Assembly: GCA_964568655.1 (NCBI GenBank)
Contig: CAZMRG010000013.1
Span: 1-41,514 of the forward strand
Direction of reading: 5' to 3'
DNA length: 41,514 nt
DNA from: CAWFKW01 sp964568655
GTDB taxonomy: Bacteria; Bacteroidota; Ignavibacteria; Tepidaquicellales; OLB5
Under the pieces are notes generated by a model, which was not told the origin of the DNA, made no database searches, and worked only from the letters and a program-made list of their open reading frames with translations. The translations under genes were made by a program, and so were the position numbers. This document shows, in pieces, positions 38,764 to 41,514 of the stretch (its first letter is position 1; every line of letters starts with the position of its first letter).

Positions 38764-40137
38764 TTGCATAAATCACTTCAATCAACACATAAGGAAATTG
38801 AAAAGGCTATTTTAGTCTGCACTTCGATTCCAAAAGCTAATTCAGGCAAATCTTTAAAACGCAAGATATCTATGGAGCATCTTGAAGAGCTTGAGTTTTT
38901 GGCAAAAACAGCAGGAGCTGTAGTAACCGATAAGTTTTACCAGGAACGTGAAAAAGTTGATAGCTCATTCTTTATAGGTAAAGGGAAAGCAAACGAAATT
39001 GCTAAAAAAGTCGAGGATGAGAAGATTGACCTAGTGATATTTGAAAATGCCTTATCGCCGACTCAGATCAGGAATCTTGAAAAAGTAATTAAATGCAAAG
39101 TAATTGATAAGCCGGCGCTGATACTTGATATTTTCGCGTCAAATGCAAGAACTGCCGAGGCGAAAACACAGGTTGAATTAGCCCAGCTTCAGTACTTGCT
39201 GCCAAGGTTGACAAGGCAATGGACTCACTTATCAAAACAATTGGGAGGTATCGGAACAAAAGGCCCCGGCGAAACGCAGATCGAAACAGACAGGCGTTTG
39301 ATAAGCGCGAGAATTTCTATGCTGAAGGAAAAGCTGAAAAAAATTGAAGAACAAAGAAAAACTCAGCGGCAGCAAAGAGCGGATTTCATAAGGATCTCAC
39401 TGGTTGGTTATACAAACGTCGGGAAATCGACGCTGCTTAATATTCTTACTAATGCCGGAGTTTATGTCGAAAATAAATTATTCGCGACGCTAGATACTTC
39501 TACAAAATTACTCAAAGAAATTAACGGAAAGAAGCTTCCGCACCAGACTTTGATCTCAGATACTGTAGGATTCATAAGGAACCTTCCGCATGATTTGATA
39601 GAGTCATTTAAGAGCACACTGGCTGAAGTTGTTGAGGCTGATATTTTGATCCATGTAATAGATATTTCATCTGAAAGCTTTGAAGAGCAGATCACAATTG
39701 TGGATGAAACGCTTTCAAGCTTAGGCACGGAAAATAAACAAATTATAATGGCGTTCAATAAAGTTGATTTGCTCAAAGGCGATCAGCGCAGGGACACAAT
39801 TGACGCGCTTAAGAGAAAATATCCGCAGGCGATCTTTATTTCCGCTGAAAAAGGAATAAACCTGAACAGTCTTTATGAAAAAATATTTGGATTCATCGAA
39901 GACGACTTATCTGAAGCCGAGCTAAGAATTCCGAATGACGATAAAGATGCTTACAGGATAATGAGCCAGCTTTACAGCCAGGTTGAGATACTGGACGTTA
40001 AGCATCTTTCAAAAAATATTAAGCTCAAAATAAGAGCAAGAAAATCGGAAATAGATAAAGTCCAACAATTCTTATACGAAAATAAAAACAGAAATAGAAA
40101 GGATTTGTCCCGCGTGAAACGGGACATGGTGGTTTAA
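38764..40137 (+). CDS. hflX: Ribosome-associated GTPase HflX
   Basis: 457 aa. The N-terminal HflX domain (about 1-190) with FIGKGKANEIA, LSPTQIRNLEK and the glycine-rich LGGIGTKGPGETQIETDRR leads to the G domain (about 210-370): P-loop VGYTNVGKST, DTVGFIRNLPH (G3) and FNKVD (G4). HflX splits stalled or heat-damaged 70S ribosomes. TTG start (38764) immediately follows the upstream protease stop codon with no gap, and its stop is 2 bases before the next ATG, so translation is likely coupled. Confidence 0.96.
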   Translation: MHKSLQSTHKEIEKAILVCTSIPKANSGKSLKRKISMEHLEELEFLAKTAGAVVTDKFYQEREKVDSSFFIGKGKANEIAKKVEDEKIDLVIFENALSPTQIRNLEKVIKCKVIDKPALILDIFASNARTAEAKTQVELAQLQYLLPRLTRQWTHLSKQLGGIGTKGPGETQIETDRRLISARISMLKEKLKKIEEQRKTQRQQRADFIRISLVGYTNVGKSTLLNILTNAGVYVENKLFATLDTSTKLLKEINGKKLPHQTLISDTVGFIRNLPHDLIESFKSTLAEVVEADILIHVIDISSESFEEQITIVDETLSSLGTENKQIIMAFNKVDLLKGDQRRDTIDALKRKYPQAIFISAEKGINLNSLYEKIFGFIEDDLSEAELRIPNDDKDAYRIMSQLYSQVEILDVKHLSKNIKLKIRARKSEIDKVQQFLYENKNRNRKDLSRVKRDMVV

Positions 40138-40139
40138 TT

Positions 40140-41321
40140 ATGTCAACGAATTATAAAGGTGTAGATTATTTTAACATTGATTCTCTTTTATCGGATGAAG
40201 AAAAAATGATACGCGATACAACAAGAGATTTTGTATCAAACGAAGTAATACCAATTATAGAAAAGCACAACCAGGCTATGACATTCCCGAAGGATCTGAT
40301 TCCTAAAATGGCTGAGCTTGGTTTTTTTGGGCCGACATTGCCCGCTGAATACGGCGGAATGGGAATAAATAACGTTTCATATGGACTTATGATGACTGAG
40401 CTTGAAAGAGGGGATTCGGGACTCAGGAGTTTTTGCTCTGTTCAGTCAGCGCTGGTAATGTACCCGATATATACATACGGCAGCGAAGAGCAAAAAATGA
40501 AATTCCTTCCAAAGCTTGCCAGAGCTGAGATGATAGGATGCTTCGGACTAACGGAACCGGATTTTGGTTCTAATCCCGGCGGCATGATCACTCATGCTAA
40601 GAAAGTTGATGGCGGTTATTTGCTTAATGGCGCAAAGATGTGGATTACAAATTCGCCTATCTCAGATGTTGCGGTTGTTTGGGCAAAGCTTGAGGGCGTT
40701 GTTCATGGATTCTTAGTTGAAAGAGGCACAAAAGGATTTGAAACTCCCGAGACACACGGCAAGCTATCTCTGAGGGCTTCTGTAACAGGTGAAATTACTT
40801 TACAGGATGCATTTGTTCCTGATTCAAATATATTGCCAGGTGTAAAAGGATTAAAAGGTCCTCTTTCATGTTTGAACCAGGCGAGATATGGAATCGCTTG
40901 GGGTGTGTTAGGCTCTGCGATGGAATGTTACACAACCGCGCTTGAGTATTCTTTATCAAGAGTTCAGTTTGATAAACCTATTGCTGCATTCCAGATGACG
41001 CAGGAAAAATTAGTTTGGATGCTGAATGAAATTACAAAAGGGCAGTTAATGGTTTATCGCTTAGGTAAGATGAAAGATGATGGATCGCTTAAGTTTGTTC
41101 AGGTATCCATGGCGAAACGTAACAATTGCGAAATAGCTTTGGCAATCTGCCGCATGGCAAGAGAAGTGCTTGGCGCAAACGGAATACTAGATGAATATCC
41201 TATAATGAGACATGCAAATAATCTTGAATCAGTAAAGACCTACGAAGGCACGCATGAAATGCACACGCTTATTATTGGCGAAGATATTACCGGCATTGGC
41301 GCATTTAGAACAGCGAATTAA
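40140..41321 (+). CDS. gcdH: Glutaryl-CoA dehydrogenase
   Basis: Acyl-CoA dehydrogenase family, 393 aa. It closely follows glutaryl-CoA dehydrogenase features as I know them: RSFCSVQSALVMYPIYTYG (Arg and Ser of the glutarate pocket), GCFGLTEPDFGSNP, WITNSP, GKLSLRASVTGEI, LNQARYGIAWGVLG, the RVQF FAD motif, and the catalytic base in KTYEGTHEMH (Glu369). The enzyme oxidises and decarboxylates glutaryl-CoA to crotonyl-CoA with FAD. It ends a six-gene run that starts with an E2 acyltransferase; together they could process 2-oxoadipate from lysine. Other acyl-CoA substrates cannot be fully excluded. Confidence 0.88.
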   Translation: MSTNYKGVDYFNIDSLLSDEEKMIRDTTRDFVSNEVIPIIEKHNQAMTFPKDLIPKMAELGFFGPTLPAEYGGMGINNVSYGLMMTELERGDSGLRSFCSVQSALVMYPIYTYGSEEQKMKFLPKLARAEMIGCFGLTEPDFGSNPGGMITHAKKVDGGYLLNGAKMWITNSPISDVAVVWAKLEGVVHGFLVERGTKGFETPETHGKLSLRASVTGEITLQDAFVPDSNILPGVKGLKGPLSCLNQARYGIAWGVLGSAMECYTTALEYSLSRVQFDKPIAAFQMTQEKLVWMLNEITKGQLMVYRLGKMKDDGSLKFVQVSMAKRNNCEIALAICRMAREVLGANGILDEYPIMRHANNLESVKTYEGTHEMHTLIIGEDITGIGAFRTAN

Positions 41322-41400
41322 TAAATTTGTCAGATTCATCAGATTTGTCAAATTTAGCAAATTAAAGATTTAAAGATAAAAAATTAGAGCGGGTGACTTA

Positions 41401-41437
41401 AGTTACAGGTTCGCAAGTTGCAAGTTGCAGGTTAAAG
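41401..41437. repeat. Degenerate GTTRCAGGTT-type simple repeat
   Basis: AGTTACAGGTTCGCAAGTTG and AGTTGCAGGTTAAAG units, related to those at 19835-19870. Just before it (41328-41372) is another AT-rich simple repeat (CAGATTCATCAGATTTGTCA). Confidence 0.6.
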
Positions 41438-41485
41438 CAAAAGATAAAAAAATTAAATTTAATTCCTTTGAGATTATTGAAGTTC

Positions 41486-41514
41486 ATCTCCCTCTAACAG
41501 GGGGAGATACAGAG
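41486..41514. repeat. Hairpin repeat at window end (simple form of the composite repeat)
   Basis: ATCTCCCTCT (41486-41495), loop AAC, AGGGGGAGAT (41499-41508), then ACAGAG. Its reverse complement contains CTCTGTATCTCCCC joined straight to CTGTTAG, matching the outer pieces of the composite repeat at 29032-29113. Confidence 0.75.

Overview
The window is AT-rich bacterial chromosome, most likely from a member of the Ignavibacteria (Bacteroidota/Chlorobi group), probably a metagenome assembly because a 10-N scaffold gap sits at 4337-4346. The main clue is five secreted proteins ending in type IX secretion (T9SS) sorting domains with the 'YPNPFNP...GVYFY...KKM' pattern. The translation gene order, AAGGAG-type ribosome sites mixed with TTG starts, and intergenic regions full of short palindromes also fit. 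No tRNA, rRNA, CRISPR array, transposase or T9SS machinery gene was recognised.

Layout. 3-1385: 3' part of a LamG/P-domain T9SS protein. 1464-4620 (minus): a compact run of deoxynucleoside kinase, DUF6165, tetraheme cytochrome c, murI and pyrE, bounded by terminators at both ends. 4709-8060 (minus): the ffh-rpsP-khpA-trmD-rplS translation operon, in which rimM is missing from its usual place. 8307-10627: two secreted proteins (one T9SS, one Trp/Cys-rich DUF6600-like) around a palindrome-rich gap. 10769-14817 (minus): lysine 6-aminotransferase, aspartate-semialdehyde dehydrogenase, a frameshifted four-helix-bundle gene and purM. 15129-19834: small or unknown proteins, a class C beta-lactamase-fold hydrolase, an outer membrane protein and a DinB-like protein. 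20029-24870: three consecutive repeat (beta-propeller-like) T9SS proteins with nearly interchangeable C-terminal sorting domains. 25029-29762: an OB-like secreted protein, a small channel-like membrane protein, a HAD phosphatase preceded by a truncated copy of its own 5' end, a DUF922 protein, an inward-rectifier K+ channel and a DUF1579-like protein. 30033-33885: a DEAD-box helicase, then (minus) an MBL-fold lipoprotein overlapping an outer membrane protein. 34141-41321: six tightly packed genes for an E2 acyltransferase, DUF4870, lipA, a subtilase, hflX and glutaryl-CoA dehydrogenase.

How genes may work together. LipA lipoylates E2 proteins such as the one two genes upstream. GcdH in the same gene run, together with the lysine 6-aminotransferase elsewhere in the window, is consistent with lysine breakdown through 2-aminoadipate, 2-oxoadipate and glutaryl-CoA; this is inference. 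The five minus-strand genes at 1464-4620 mix nucleotide supply (dNK, pyrE), cell wall (murI) and a cytochrome, which looks like housekeeping packing rather than one pathway.

The most unusual content is non-coding. Two ~180-190 bp MITE-like elements (27530-27718 and 32001-32179) share ends, a dRS3-like hairpin and two GCTCC-TAAC-GGAGC hairpins. A composite repeat at 29032-29113 looks like a simple hairpin repeat (a related copy is at the window end) into which two further palindromes have been inserted. Similar GC-rich palindromes lie at 9288-9442 and just upstream of the likely pyrE start.
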